Of a stretch of DNA of 55,633 nucleotides, positions 25,451 to 34,244 are shown in pieces. The translations under genes and the position numbers were made by a program. The first letter of the stretch is position 1. Each line of letters begins with the position of its first letter. Source of the stretch: Burkholderiaceae bacterium (GTDB lineage Bacteria > Pseudomonadota > Gammaproteobacteria > Burkholderiales > Burkholderiaceae); NCBI GenBank assembly GCA_947462685.1, contig CANHPL010000012.1, positions 1 through 55,633 on the forward strand, in the 5' to 3' direction. The notes below the pieces were generated by a model. That model did not search any database. It was not told the DNA's origin and saw nothing but the letters and a program-made list of their open reading frames with translations.

Positions 25451-26536
25451 ATGACTAAAATTAAAATCGATTCAGTGCTGAAAGAAAATATGCAAGTATC
25501 TGCTGAGCTCTGGAAAAAAACACTACTGCCGACAGATGCCACGCTGCAACAGGGAATTCGCAGTCTGGATGAAACTGCTATGCAAATTGCACTTATTGTA
25601 TCGTCCGAGGGCATTCTGATCGGCACCCTTACCGATGGAGATATTCGACGTGGATTGCTGCGCGGTTTGGATTTAAGACACCCGCTGACTTCGATTATCG
25701 AACGTGAACCGCTTGTTGTTCTGCAAGAGATGAGCCGCGATGCCGTGATTCAACTCATGCAAGCCAACAAAATTCATCAGTTACCAATCGTCGATGAAAA
25801 CCGGAGGGTGGTGGGTGTGCATTTGTGGGATCAACTGATGATTCCACGCCAACGCTCCAATATAATGATCATCATGGCCGGTGGCCAGGGAACCCGCTTG
25901 GGGGCCCATACCGAAAACTGCCCAAAGCCGCTATTGCCGGTGAACGGCAAGCCAATGCTGGAACATATTATTGAGCGTGCCAAGGCAGAAGGTTTTCAGC
26001 ACTTTGTGCTGGCTATCCACTACCTCGGCCACATGATCGAAGACTATTTCGGCGACGGCAGCCGTTGGCAGGTGAGGATAGATTACCTGAGGGAAGACTC
26101 GCCATTGGGCACTGCGGGCGCGATTAGCCTGCTAAATCCGCGACCCGATGCCCCGTTTGTGGTTTCCAATGGCGATGTGCTGACTGATATTCGCTATGGT
26201 GAGCTACTTGATTATCATTGCCGCCATGATGCGTTAGCAACGATGGCCGTGGGACTGCATGAGTGGCAGCACCCCTTTGGTGTCGTCCACACCAAAGGGG
26301 TTGATATTGTTGGCTTTGAAGAAAAGCCCATCGCCAGAAGCCATATCAACGCTGGCATTTACGTATTAGATCCCAACGCGCTCAATGTTTTAAGGGTCGG
26401 TGAGCAGTGTGATATGCCGGCGTTGTTCAATCGACTGCAAGAGACAAACGAACGTACTATTGTCTATCCGATGCATGAGCCTTGGATGGACGTGGGGCGG
26501 CCTAGCGACTATGATCAGGCAAACAGCCTTGATTAA
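25451..26536 (+). CDS. ptmE: CBS-domain sugar-1-phosphate nucleotidyltransferase (PtmE)
   Basis: A 361-residue protein with two CBS repeats (about 20-130) joined to a nucleotidyltransferase domain (about 135-361) showing IMAGGQGTRLGAHTENCPKP (about 140-159), LLPVNGKPMLEH and VVSNGDVLTD (about 233-242). In Campylobacter jejuni, PtmE of this architecture is a glucosamine-1-phosphate guanylyltransferase that makes GDP-glucosamine for legionaminic acid. The CBS pair may sense adenine nucleotides. Position between legG and legF matches the ptm gene order. It implies a GDP-linked route for legionaminate. Confidence 0.86.
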   Translation: MTKIKIDSVLKENMQVSAELWKKTLLPTDATLQQGIRSLDETAMQIALIVSSEGILIGTLTDGDIRRGLLRGLDLRHPLTSIIEREPLVVLQEMSRDAVIQLMQANKIHQLPIVDENRRVVGVHLWDQLMIPRQRSNIMIIMAGGQGTRLGAHTENCPKPLLPVNGKPMLEHIIERAKAEGFQHFVLAIHYLGHMIEDYFGDGSRWQVRIDYLREDSPLGTAGAISLLNPRPDAPFVVSNGDVLTDIRYGELLDYHCRHDALATMAVGLHEWQHPFGVVHTKGVDIVGFEEKPIARSHINAGIYVLDPNALNVLRVGEQCDMPALFNRLQETNERTIVYPMHEPWMDVGRPSDYDQANSLD

Positions 26537-26574
26537 AATTCCAACCAAGAAAACGAAAAGCGAATGAATCTAAA

Positions 26575-27297
26575 ATGATTGAGGGTGGGCGTGTTTTGGC
26601 AATAATTCCAGCGCGTGGCGGCTCAAAGGGGTTGCCAGGAAAGAATGTTCGTGATCTGTGTGGCAAGCCACTTATTGCATGGAGTATTGAGCAAGGGTTG
26701 GCGTGTGAATATGTTGATACGTTACTGGTAAGCACCGACAGTGAAGAAATAGCAACTATCGCGGCGCAACACGGTGCCAGTGTGCCATTTCTCAGGCCTG
26801 CAGCTTTGGCGGGGGATGCGGCATCAAGTATTGATGCTCTTCTGCATGCAATTGATTATCTGGCTGTGATCGGTGATGATTACGATTACGTAGTGCTATT
26901 GGAGCCGACTTCACCATTGAGGGATGTGTCCGATATCTCAGGCGCATTGGAACTGCTTATCGAAAGCAATGGAGCGGAGAGTGTTGCGGCTGTTGCACGG
27001 GCTGAAGCCTCTCATCCATCCTTTCTTTTTGTTGTTCAAAGTGGATTGTTACGACCAATGTCGGGTTCGCAACCAACGGGATTGAGGCGGCAGGATATTA
27101 AAAAAGATTATTACTATCTTGAGGGTTCAGTCTATGCAAGTAGCGTAGCGACCTTAAGAGAAAATAAAAGCTTCTACCATGCAGCCACTGCTCCCTGGAT
27201 TGTTGATAGATATAAGGCGTTTGAGATTGATGAATTAATTGATTTTATTGCAGTAGAAGCGTTGATGAAGGCCAAACTTGAAGGAGTTTTGAAATGA
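26575..27297 (+). CDS. legF: CMP-legionaminic acid synthetase (LegF/PtmB)
   Basis: Acylneuraminate cytidylyltransferase family: CTP plus legionaminic acid gives the CMP donor. The 240 residues have LAIIPARGGSKGLPGKN (about 7-23), LCGKPLIAWSI, VSTDSEEIATIA (about 52-63) and LLEPTSPLRDVSDI (about 105-118), the usual NeuA-like active-site elements. Distinct from PseF at 13603, so the cell makes two different CMP-nonulosonates. The next gene overlaps its stop by ATGA. Confidence 0.9.
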   Translation: MIEGGRVLAIIPARGGSKGLPGKNVRDLCGKPLIAWSIEQGLACEYVDTLLVSTDSEEIATIAAQHGASVPFLRPAALAGDAASSIDALLHAIDYLAVIGDDYDYVVLLEPTSPLRDVSDISGALELLIESNGAESVAAVARAEASHPSFLFVVQSGLLRPMSGSQPTGLRRQDIKKDYYYLEGSVYASSVATLRENKSFYHAATAPWIVDRYKAFEIDELIDFIAVEALMKAKLEGVLK

Positions 27298-28655
27298 GCA
27301 GTTTCCAGGAGCGTTTGCTTAAGGTTATTCCCGGCGGCGCGCATACTTATTCGCGAGGTTATGATCAGTATCCTACTAATGCGCCTCAGATTCTTTCCCG
27401 CGGTAAAAGAGCCTATGTGTTCGATCATGCCGACAATCGCTATCTTGACTACGGTATGGGGCTGCGAGCAGTGAATGTTGGCTATGCTGAGGACGAGATT
27501 GACGAAGCGGCAATCCGACAAATTCGGAACGGTAATAACCTGACCCGGCCATCCATGATCGAACTGGAAGCTGCAGAACTCTTGGTCGGTATGATTGATT
27601 CTGTGGATATGGTGAAGTTCACCAAGAATGGCTCCACCGCCGTCTCTGCTGCAATCAAGTTGGCTCGTGCTTTTACCGGACGGGAGTTGGTCGCTCGCTG
27701 TGCTGATCAGCCGTTTTTTTCGTATGACGATTGGTTTATTGGTTCTACTCCGCTAACACGTGGTATCCCTCAAGAAACCATTCAACAAACCAAGATGTTT
27801 CGCTATAACGACATTGCCTCATTAGAGATGTTGATTGCTGAATATCCTGATCAGTTTGCTTGTGTTGTATTGGAGCCAGCAGCACTAGAGTGCCCCGCAT
27901 TGGGTGCGGATACTTCTGGATGTTGTGGTCAAGCTTTATGCACGCGTGATTATGCTAGCTCGACAGACAATTACCTCCAGCAAGTGCAACATCTATGTAA
28001 AAAACATGGCATTGTGTTTGTACTTGACGAGATGATTACAGGCTTTAGATGGCATATGAAGGGTGCACAACATATTTATGGTGTTACGCCTGATTTGTGT
28101 ACTTTTGGCAAGGCAATGGCTAACGGATTTGCAGTGTCTTGCGTAGCAGGTCGGCGAGAGATTATGGAGTTGGGATCTATAGATTTTGAGGGACGCGAGC
28201 GAGTATTTTTGTTGTCCACCACCCACGGTGCTGAAATGTCTGGGCTTGGCGCCTTTGTAGCGACAATGGATTTTATGCAGCGACATCAAGTGGTTGAGCA
28301 CTTATGGAATTACGGACAAAAGCTTATTACAATGATGCAGCGCCAAGCAGAAGCACATGGTATTGCTGATTACTTTAAGGTCGGCGGGGTTGCGTGCTCA
28401 CCATATTACCTCACCCAAGACACAACCGGTGCCAGTTCATTAGCGTTGCGCACGCTTTTCTCTCAGGAGATGATACGAAACGGTGTGATGATGCCTTGGA
28501 TTGCACTTTCATACCGGCATGGTGAAGAGGAGCTTGCCATCACCGAGCGTGCCATTGATATTACGTTTGCAGTCTATCGTAAGGCATTGGATGAAGGCGT
28601 TGATAAATATCTTAAAGGCCCTGTTATCAAGCCAGTGTTCAGAAAATATAATTAA
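27294..28655 (+). CDS. Class III PLP aminotransferase (glutamate-1-semialdehyde aminomutase-like)
   Basis: A 453-residue fold-type I PLP enzyme. It begins FQERLLKVIPGGAHTYSRG (4-22), has FTKNGSTAVSAAIKLARAF (about 105-123), VLDEMITGFRWHM (about 243-255, PLP-contacting Asp) and TFGKAMANGFAV (about 269-280) with the PLP Lys near 272. This layout is that of the glutamate-1-semialdehyde 2,1-aminomutase group, but the place inside a legionaminate operon argues against a role in haem synthesis. Relatives in glycan loci aminate keto sugars or keto-acids. Which step it serves here is unknown; it sits between legF (4-base overlap) and ptmA. Confidence 0.84.
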   Translation: MSSFQERLLKVIPGGAHTYSRGYDQYPTNAPQILSRGKRAYVFDHADNRYLDYGMGLRAVNVGYAEDEIDEAAIRQIRNGNNLTRPSMIELEAAELLVGMIDSVDMVKFTKNGSTAVSAAIKLARAFTGRELVARCADQPFFSYDDWFIGSTPLTRGIPQETIQQTKMFRYNDIASLEMLIAEYPDQFACVVLEPAALECPALGADTSGCCGQALCTRDYASSTDNYLQQVQHLCKKHGIVFVLDEMITGFRWHMKGAQHIYGVTPDLCTFGKAMANGFAVSCVAGRREIMELGSIDFEGRERVFLLSTTHGAEMSGLGAFVATMDFMQRHQVVEHLWNYGQKLITMMQRQAEAHGIADYFKVGGVACSPYYLTQDTTGASSLALRTLFSQEMIRNGVMMPWIALSYRHGEEELAITERAIDITFAVYRKALDEGVDKYLKGPVIKPVFRKYN

Positions 28656-28697
28656 CTGACGATACACTCTGTACTGTAATTTTTTTTGGAGCAATTG

Positions 28698-29462
28698 ATG
28701 CTAAATAACAAAGTCATTGTTGTGACTGGAGGGGCGGGTCTGCTGGGTCGCCGTTTTTGTGTTGCGGCAGCCGAACATGGCGGATTGGTAATTGTCGCTG
28801 ATTTAAACTTGGTTGCTGCTGAGAGGGTTGCAGAAGAAATTAGAGCAACAGGAGGTCGAGCCGAGGCTGCAACTCTGGATATTACGGATACCGATTCAAT
28901 GAATGCTCTGATTGCTTCTCTCCATGACCGACATGGGCGTATTGATTCAATAGTCAATAATGCCTATCCACGGAATAAAAAGTGGGGGCGCAAGCTTGAA
29001 GATGTGACTTATGTCGATTTTTGCCAGAACGTAAGTTTGCATTTAGGCGGCTACTTTCTGGCTGCCCAGCAATTTGCGCTGTATTTCCGCGCACACGGCG
29101 GCGGCAACATCGTCAATATGGCATCGATTTACGGCACAATGGCACCTAGGTTCGAAATTTACGCTGAAACTCCGATGATAATGCCAGTAGAATATGCCGC
29201 CATTAAATCTGCAATTATCCAGATTACCCGTTATTTTGCGCAGTATTTCAAGGCTGATGGAGTACGCTGTAATGCGCTTTCACCCGGTGGAATTCTGGAT
29301 CAGCAGCCTGAAGCTTTTTTGCAAAAGTACAACAGTCATTGTGGCGCAAAAGGCATGCTCGAAGCACAGGATATCGCGGGAACTTTAGTTTATCTTTTGT
29401 CCGATGCTTCCAGGTATATGACCGGACAAAACCTAATTGTGGATGATGGATTTTCTTTATGA
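28698..29462 (+). CDS. ptmA: SDR oxidoreductase, flagellin-modification PtmA type
   Basis: A 254-residue classical short-chain dehydrogenase: VVTGGAGLLGRRFC (about 8-21) binds the cofactor, ITDTDSMNAL and NNAYPRNKKWG (about 89-99) follow, and the active site is SIYG...EYAAIK (Ser about 146, Tyr about 166, Lys about 170). NNAYPRNKKWGRKL and the final YMTGQNLIVDDGFS are characteristic of PtmA, named for flagellin glycosylation in Campylobacter. The ATG at 28698 has GGAG seven bases upstream; a TTG at 28686 in frame is ignored. Its exact reaction in the legionaminate pathway is not firmly established in the literature I know. Confidence 0.84.
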   Translation: MLNNKVIVVTGGAGLLGRRFCVAAAEHGGLVIVADLNLVAAERVAEEIRATGGRAEAATLDITDTDSMNALIASLHDRHGRIDSIVNNAYPRNKKWGRKLEDVTYVDFCQNVSLHLGGYFLAAQQFALYFRAHGGGNIVNMASIYGTMAPRFEIYAETPMIMPVEYAAIKSAIIQITRYFAQYFKADGVRCNALSPGGILDQQPEAFLQKYNSHCGAKGMLEAQDIAGTLVYLLSDASRYMTGQNLIVDDGFSL

Positions 29463-29628
29463 CGATGATTGAAGTTATATGGGGTATCGCACGCACATTT
29501 GCTTGCCAAGTTTACTCTTGTTTCGCATATGGTTCTAGCTGCAATGGCTGCAAGGAGATAATCCGAAAGCAATTGAAGCTGAACATAGAATGTTGCAAAT
29601 TTTTTGTTCTAACTACAAAGGATTGATA

Positions 29629-30813
29629 ATGTTTTCCAATCAATTAAAGCGCTGTTCACGTTGCCTGCTGCCAGAAACCTATGAAACAATCGAATTTGAT
29701 GCGGAGGGTGTTTGTAACCTTTGTCGTGGCGCTGAGTTCAAGAAAAAAGAAGTTGATTGGGATGAGCGCAAGAAGCTGCTTGATCGTCTCATTGAAAAGT
29801 ACCGTGGCAAGGGAGATTATGACTGTATTGTGCCTTTTTCAGGGGGTAAGGACAGTACATTCCAGCTCTATTACCTGATGAAGGAATACGACTTGAAGCC
29901 CCTCGTAGTTCGTTTTAATCACAGCTTTATGCGCTCTACCCTTGAGGAAAACAACCAGCGAACACTAAAAAAATTGGGCGTTGACGTGCTCGAGTTCACG
30001 CCAAACTGGCAGATCGTCAAACGCCTGATGCTCGAGTCTTTCAAGCGTAAGACAGATTTTTGCTGGCACTGTCACTCGGGAATTTATACATACCCACTTC
30101 GTATCGCGGTTAAGTTCAACATCCCTCTTCTTTTCTGGGGTGAGGCCTTGTCAGACCTTTCGGGATATTACGATGCTCTCAACGATGAGATCGAGTATGA
30201 GGATGAGAAAAAATTCAACATGGTGCGCAATCTGGGGATTTCGGCTGACGACATGTGGGGCATGATTAACTCGCCCGAGAATCCTGTTGATAAGCGTGAC
30301 TTGATCCCTTACACCTACCCGACACTGAGGGATTTGAAGGCGATTGGTTATAACTCAGTATGTCTAGGTAGTTTTATTCCGTGGGACTACACCAAGAATA
30401 CCGAGGTCATCAAGCGCGAATTGGGTTGGCAGATTGACGAGCTGGAAGGGGTGCCGAGGGAAATCAACGGCCACGGTGAAAAAATCGAGTGCTTCATGCA
30501 GGGGACTCGTGATTACATCAAATTTATCAAACGGGGTTATAGCCGAGTTGCCCAAATTAATGCGTTCCATGTCCGGAGCGGACGCATGACAACAGAAGAG
30601 GCAAGAAAGATCGACACTGAGTTTGATGGCCAGCGTCCGCCTTCCCTTGATGTGTTTCTGGAATATATGGGTTTGACCGAAACAGAATTCAACGAAATTG
30701 TGATGGCTACGGCTATTCCGCCATACCATCATGACTTTGCTGCTAACACGACGGCAAAACCGGCATGGGATGCAATCCAATGGTACCGTGAAGATAATCG
30801 CAAAAAAACATGA
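29629..30813 (+). CDS. N-acetyl sugar amidotransferase, cassette 1
   Basis: A 394-residue PP-loop ATPase of the WbpG/PseA family, which turns an acetamido group on a sugar into acetamidino using ammonia. The N-terminus has two Cys pairs, RCSRCLLP (about 7-14) and CNLC (about 31-34), probably a zinc site; VPFSGGKDSTFQLYYLM (about 67-83) is the ATP-pyrophosphatase loop. The ATG at 29629 has AAGGA upstream; a longer in-frame start at 29590 is unlikely. The family relies on HisH-like glutaminase and HisF-like channel partners, and both follow directly with overlapping codons. Coming straight after the legionaminate genes, it may produce amidinated legionaminic acid, as PtmG does in Campylobacter. 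Confidence 0.9.
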   Translation: MFSNQLKRCSRCLLPETYETIEFDAEGVCNLCRGAEFKKKEVDWDERKKLLDRLIEKYRGKGDYDCIVPFSGGKDSTFQLYYLMKEYDLKPLVVRFNHSFMRSTLEENNQRTLKKLGVDVLEFTPNWQIVKRLMLESFKRKTDFCWHCHSGIYTYPLRIAVKFNIPLLFWGEALSDLSGYYDALNDEIEYEDEKKFNMVRNLGISADDMWGMINSPENPVDKRDLIPYTYPTLRDLKAIGYNSVCLGSFIPWDYTKNTEVIKRELGWQIDELEGVPREINGHGEKIECFMQGTRDYIKFIKRGYSRVAQINAFHVRSGRMTTEEARKIDTEFDGQRPPSLDVFLEYMGLTETEFNEIVMATAIPPYHHDFAANTTAKPAWDAIQWYREDNRKKT

Positions 30814-31427
30814 TAGGTATTATCGACTATGGCATGGGTAACCTTGGTTCGGTGACGAATGCCCTGGATCATCTGGGATTGGAGGCAGAAATTGTCGATA
30901 GCCCGAGTAGGCTCAGCGTCTATGATCACTTTATCTTGCCAGGCGTAGGCTCGTTTGGGATAGCCATGCGCAGTTTGGATGCGTCTGGGTGGAGCGACGC
31001 TTTGCGTAACAAGGTAGCTGATGGCATTCCGTTTTTGGGTATTTGTCTCGGTATGCAACTCATTTTTGATATCGGAGAAGAGTATGGTACAACCGCTGGC
31101 TTGGGTTTGATCCCGGGGCGTGTCGTGCCGCTTAACCCATCACCCTCATTTCGTGTGCCTCACGTTGGCTGGAATGGTTTGTCTTATCCGGGACGCCACC
31201 CGATATTTCAGGGCGTAAAGGAGCATATAGACTTCTATTTTGTTCATTCTTACCAGTGTGTGCCAGCCCTGGATGAGAACGTCTTGGCTCGGTGCGATTA
31301 TGGGGGTGAATTTGTAGCTGCTGTGGGCAAAGCAAACGTGGTCGGCGTACAGTTTCATCCTGAAAAAAGCCAGGACATGGGATTGAAGATTCTGGAAAAC
31401 TTTGCTGAGTGGGATGGTACATGTTGA
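30810..31427 (+). CDS. hisH: HisH-like glutamine amidotransferase, cassette 1
   Basis: Class I glutaminase that releases ammonia from glutamine for its partners. The 205 residues have IIDYGMGNLGSV (3-14), the nucleophile in FLGICLGMQLIF (about 75-86) and the His-Glu pair in VQFHPEKS (about 185-192); the catalytic triad looks intact. It overlaps the amidotransferase by ATGA and the HisF-like gene by seven bases. The histidine pathway role is unlikely because no other his genes are near and the HisF partner lacks a catalytic residue. Confidence 0.9.
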   Translation: MIGIIDYGMGNLGSVTNALDHLGLEAEIVDSPSRLSVYDHFILPGVGSFGIAMRSLDASGWSDALRNKVADGIPFLGICLGMQLIFDIGEEYGTTAGLGLIPGRVVPLNPSPSFRVPHVGWNGLSYPGRHPIFQGVKEHIDFYFVHSYQCVPALDENVLARCDYGGEFVAAVGKANVVGVQFHPEKSQDMGLKILENFAEWDGTC

Positions 31428-32182
31428 AGAAGCGCGTCGTACCCGTTCTGCTTCTGGCAGATGGTCGCATGGTAAAAGGCCGTCAGTTCAAAGAATACCG
31501 CGACACGGGAGATCCCAAAAGTGCTGCGCGTATCTACAATGCGCAATATGCCGATGAACTGGTCTTCATCGATATTCAGGCGGGATTGAAGAATCGTGGG
31601 GCATTGCTGGATATTGTGCGCATTGCGGCATCAGAATGCTTTATGCCTTTGACTGTGGGAGGAGGCATCACGCATATTGACGATGTGCGGGCTCTGCTTT
31701 TAGCTGGGGCTGACAAGGTGATTATTACCACGGCGGCAGTTCTGCAGCCAGCGTTGATCCGGCAGGCTGCAGAAATTTTTGGTAGCCAATGCGTGGTAGC
31801 GGGGATTGATTTTCGTGTTCAGGCCGGTAACGCCAAAGTCTGGATAAAGTGTGGCACTGAGGCCACAAACCTAGATCCTATAAGCCATGCTCGTAACCTG
31901 GTTGAACTGGGGGCAGGGGAAATTCTGCTAAACTCAATTGATCGGGATGGGATGATGATGGGCTATGATCTGGATATGGCATCACGAGCGGCGGATGCCG
32001 TTTCAGTGCCTGTTATTATTTGCGGCGGAGCTGGAAATTTTATGCATCTTGCCGAAGCTTTTCAGAAAACTTCAGTTGCCGCCGCAGCATGTGCTAGCTT
32101 GTTTCACTTTGGTGATAATAACCCTATTCGCGCACGTTCATACCTGCGTAATCTCGGCATCCCTGTCAGAGGAGTTAAGTGA
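31421..32182 (+). CDS. hisF: HisF-like protein with altered active site, cassette 1
   Basis: A 253-residue TIM barrel of the imidazole glycerol-phosphate synthase cyclase family. It begins MLKKRVVPVLLLADGRMVKG; aligned to Thermotoga HisF (ACLDVKDG), the general acid/base Asp11 is Leu here, while the second catalytic Asp (about 130, in VVAGIDFRV) remains. The first-half TVGGGITHIDDV and second-half LLNSIDRDGMMMGYDLDM keep the phosphate-binding barrel. Loss of Asp11 should abolish imidazole ring closure, so it probably only channels ammonia from HisH to the sugar amidotransferase. An ATG at 31409 is in frame but lies in hisH; 31421 gives the family start. Confidence 0.88.
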   Translation: MLKKRVVPVLLLADGRMVKGRQFKEYRDTGDPKSAARIYNAQYADELVFIDIQAGLKNRGALLDIVRIAASECFMPLTVGGGITHIDDVRALLLAGADKVIITTAAVLQPALIRQAAEIFGSQCVVAGIDFRVQAGNAKVWIKCGTEATNLDPISHARNLVELGAGEILLNSIDRDGMMMGYDLDMASRAADAVSVPVIICGGAGNFMHLAEAFQKTSVAAAACASLFHFGDNNPIRARSYLRNLGIPVRGVK

Positions 32183-32850
32183 TGCGTCAAACGCTTACCC
32201 CGCAACAACTAGAAGTTTATGTTCTAGATTTGATGCGCCATTATTTTCCAGATGATTATCGTCCAGCCTACGCGCTTGCTCCGCTATTAAAGCGGTCTTT
32301 GGAAAGGGTGAAGTACTGTTTTTCTCACATACGCCTAAAATATTATCAGGAGGGCGGCGAAGTTCTATTTGATCATTTGAATAGCGATCACTTCGCTAGC
32401 TTTCTCTATTTTCTTGGCAATACCGTTTGGCAAGAAACGCAGGATACGGAGTTACCCACCCGTATTTTTTATTTAAACAAGGTGATGCATGGTCTCGACT
32501 TATTTTATTCCGTTAGCATGCCCGATATATTCCTTTTGGTGCATCCGCTGGGAACTGTAATTGGAAATGCGCAATATGGAAACTATTTGGTGATTTACCA
32601 AAATGTTACGGTTGGAGCAGATGAGGCGGGCATTTATCCCAATTTTGGCAACGGTACAGTTCTTTATGCTAAGAGTGCTGTAATTGGCGCCTGTAATTTG
32701 GATGATAATGTGCTGTTGGGAGCTAATGCTTTTATACTTAACACTGATGTGCCTGCCAATTCCTTGGTGGTTGGGCAATACCCCTCTCACCGGATTATTC
32801 CAACAGCACTATCACTATCGGTGGCACGTCGAGTATTTAACAATGAATGA
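32182..32850 (+). CDS. Serine acetyltransferase-like hexapeptide protein
   Basis: A 222-residue protein whose C-terminal half is a left-handed beta-helix: FLLVHPLGTVIGNAQYGNY (about 115-133), then hexapeptide turns through VIYQNVTVGAD and VLLGANAFILNTDVPANSLV (about 175-194). The N-terminal helical half (about 1-110) resembles CysE/NeuO-like domains. The ATG overlaps the HisF stop (TGATG) with GGAG upstream. It could O- or N-acetylate the sugar modified by this cassette; the CysE likeness makes a serine-acetylating role possible but the setting does not support cysteine synthesis. Confidence 0.75.
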   Translation: MRQTLTPQQLEVYVLDLMRHYFPDDYRPAYALAPLLKRSLERVKYCFSHIRLKYYQEGGEVLFDHLNSDHFASFLYFLGNTVWQETQDTELPTRIFYLNKVMHGLDLFYSVSMPDIFLLVHPLGTVIGNAQYGNYLVIYQNVTVGADEAGIYPNFGNGTVLYAKSAVIGACNLDDNVLLGANAFILNTDVPANSLVVGQYPSHRIIPTALSLSVARRVFNNE

Positions 32851-32946
32851 CGTACACCGCTTCTTTAAATCCATGAACCTCGTTAAACAAAGTCATAACC
32901 GGGGAAGACTAATTTAAATTTCAACTTTATTCTTGGATTCGCCCAT

Positions 32947-32952
32947 TATAAT
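32947..32952 (+). promoter_or_regulatory. Possible -10 box before amidotransferase cassette 2
   Basis: TATAAT, 45 bases before the ATG at 32998, in a 147-base gap. The best -35 candidate (CTTTAT, 16 bases upstream) is poor, so an internal promoter is only a possibility. Confidence 0.25.
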
Positions 32953-32997
32953 ATTGCACAAAAATCAAAGCTGTTTTTAAAATCTGAAGGAATTCGT

Positions 32998-34236
32998 ATG
33001 AATGAAAAGCCAAGTAATTTAGAAGCTTATTATGGGCTGCCGCAAGAAGTAAAATTTTGCACTAAATGTTGTTATTCCAACCAACGTCCGTCATCGCAAT
33101 TGGAAATTAAGCACACTAAAGATAGCAAAAAAGTCACGCTAGCATTTGATGAGAACGGTGTTTGTGATGCATGCAGGTTTGCGGAGAAAAAAGAAACCAT
33201 AAATTGGAAAGAAAGAGAAGATCAGCTTCTTGAATTGCTGGCAAAGCACCGTAAAAATGACGGCTCCTACGATTGCCTGGTTCCTGGGAGCGGCGGTAAA
33301 GATAGCGTTTACGCTTCGCATGTGCTTAAGTACAAATATGGAATGAACCCATTGACGGTTACCTGGCCGCCCATCATGTATACAGATTATGGATATCGTA
33401 ATTTTCGCAACTGGATTGAGATAGGTGGTTTTGACAACATATCGTTCAATCAAAATGGGAAGACCATAAGGGCCTTAACCAAGCTTTCAATTGAAAACCT
33501 GTTTCATCCATTCCAGACTTTCATTTTAGGACAAAAACAGCTGGCTCCAAAAATTGCGCTGAAGTACAACATACCACTAATTTTTTATGGTGAGCATGAG
33601 GCCGAATTTGGAAGCCCGATTGAGGAAACCACTTCCGCATTGCAGGACAGTAAATTCCATTCGTTTGAAAATATCGATGATCTCTTGCTGGGTGGGGTTC
33701 CGGTGGGGGAAATAAGGGAAAAGTATAAGCTGTCACTTGCGGATATTATGACCTTCCTTCCCGCAACGCGCGAGGAGTATAGCAAAGGGGATGTTCAGGT
33801 ACATTACTTGGGTTACTACCTTAAGTGGCTGCCACAGGAATCTTATTATTACGCGGTAAATCATTCAGGTTTTGAAGCGAGGCCTTTTAGAACTGAAGGT
33901 ACCTACAGTAAATATCTTGGCCTTGACGATAAAATAGATGATTTAAATTATTACTGCTACTTCATAAAATTTGGTTTTGGGCGCTGTTCGGAAGATGCCT
34001 CGCAGGAAATTCGAAATGGCCATATCAATAGAGATGAGGGAAAAGCTCTGGTGGCACGATTTGATGGCGAATTTCCAGAACGATATTTCATGGATGTGAT
34101 GAACTATCTTGAAATGGACCCTGACTATTTCAGGCACGAGCTTACCGACAAATTTAGATCGCCGCACTTGTGGGTAAAAGTTGATGGAAAATGGATGCTT
34201 AGGCATACGATTAACGGCACTGGTTACAACGATTAA
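32998..34236 (+). CDS. N-acetyl sugar amidotransferase, cassette 2
   Basis: A second 412-residue member of the WbpG/PseA family, clearly diverged from the copy at 29629. Cys pairs FCTKCCYS (about 20-27) and CDAC (about 58-61) and the PP-loop VPGSGGKDSVYASHVLKYKY (about 98-117) are present, with a longer N-terminus and a distinct middle (WPPIMYTDYGYRNF, GEHEAEFGSPIEET). AAGGA lies upstream of the ATG. HisF-like and HisH-like genes follow, in the opposite order to cassette 1. A different acetamido sugar, for instance pseudaminic acid or a mannuronic acid derivative, is the likely target. Confidence 0.9.
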   Translation: MNEKPSNLEAYYGLPQEVKFCTKCCYSNQRPSSQLEIKHTKDSKKVTLAFDENGVCDACRFAEKKETINWKEREDQLLELLAKHRKNDGSYDCLVPGSGGKDSVYASHVLKYKYGMNPLTVTWPPIMYTDYGYRNFRNWIEIGGFDNISFNQNGKTIRALTKLSIENLFHPFQTFILGQKQLAPKIALKYNIPLIFYGEHEAEFGSPIEETTSALQDSKFHSFENIDDLLLGGVPVGEIREKYKLSLADIMTFLPATREEYSKGDVQVHYLGYYLKWLPQESYYYAVNHSGFEARPFRTEGTYSKYLGLDDKIDDLNYYCYFIKFGFGRCSEDASQEIRNGHINRDEGKALVARFDGEFPERYFMDVMNYLEMDPDYFRHELTDKFRSPHLWVKVDGKWMLRHTINGTGYND

Positions 34237-34244
34237 TCTAATAG

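Noticed and set aside
30364..31058. Minus-strand ORFs opposite the amidotransferase and hisH
   Set aside because: Antisense shadows of strongly supported genes, with no motif or ribosome site.
30810..32182. True histidine-biosynthesis hisH-hisF pair
   Set aside because: No other his gene is nearby, the HisF copy lacks the Asp11 equivalent, and both lie in overlapping frames with a sugar amidotransferase.
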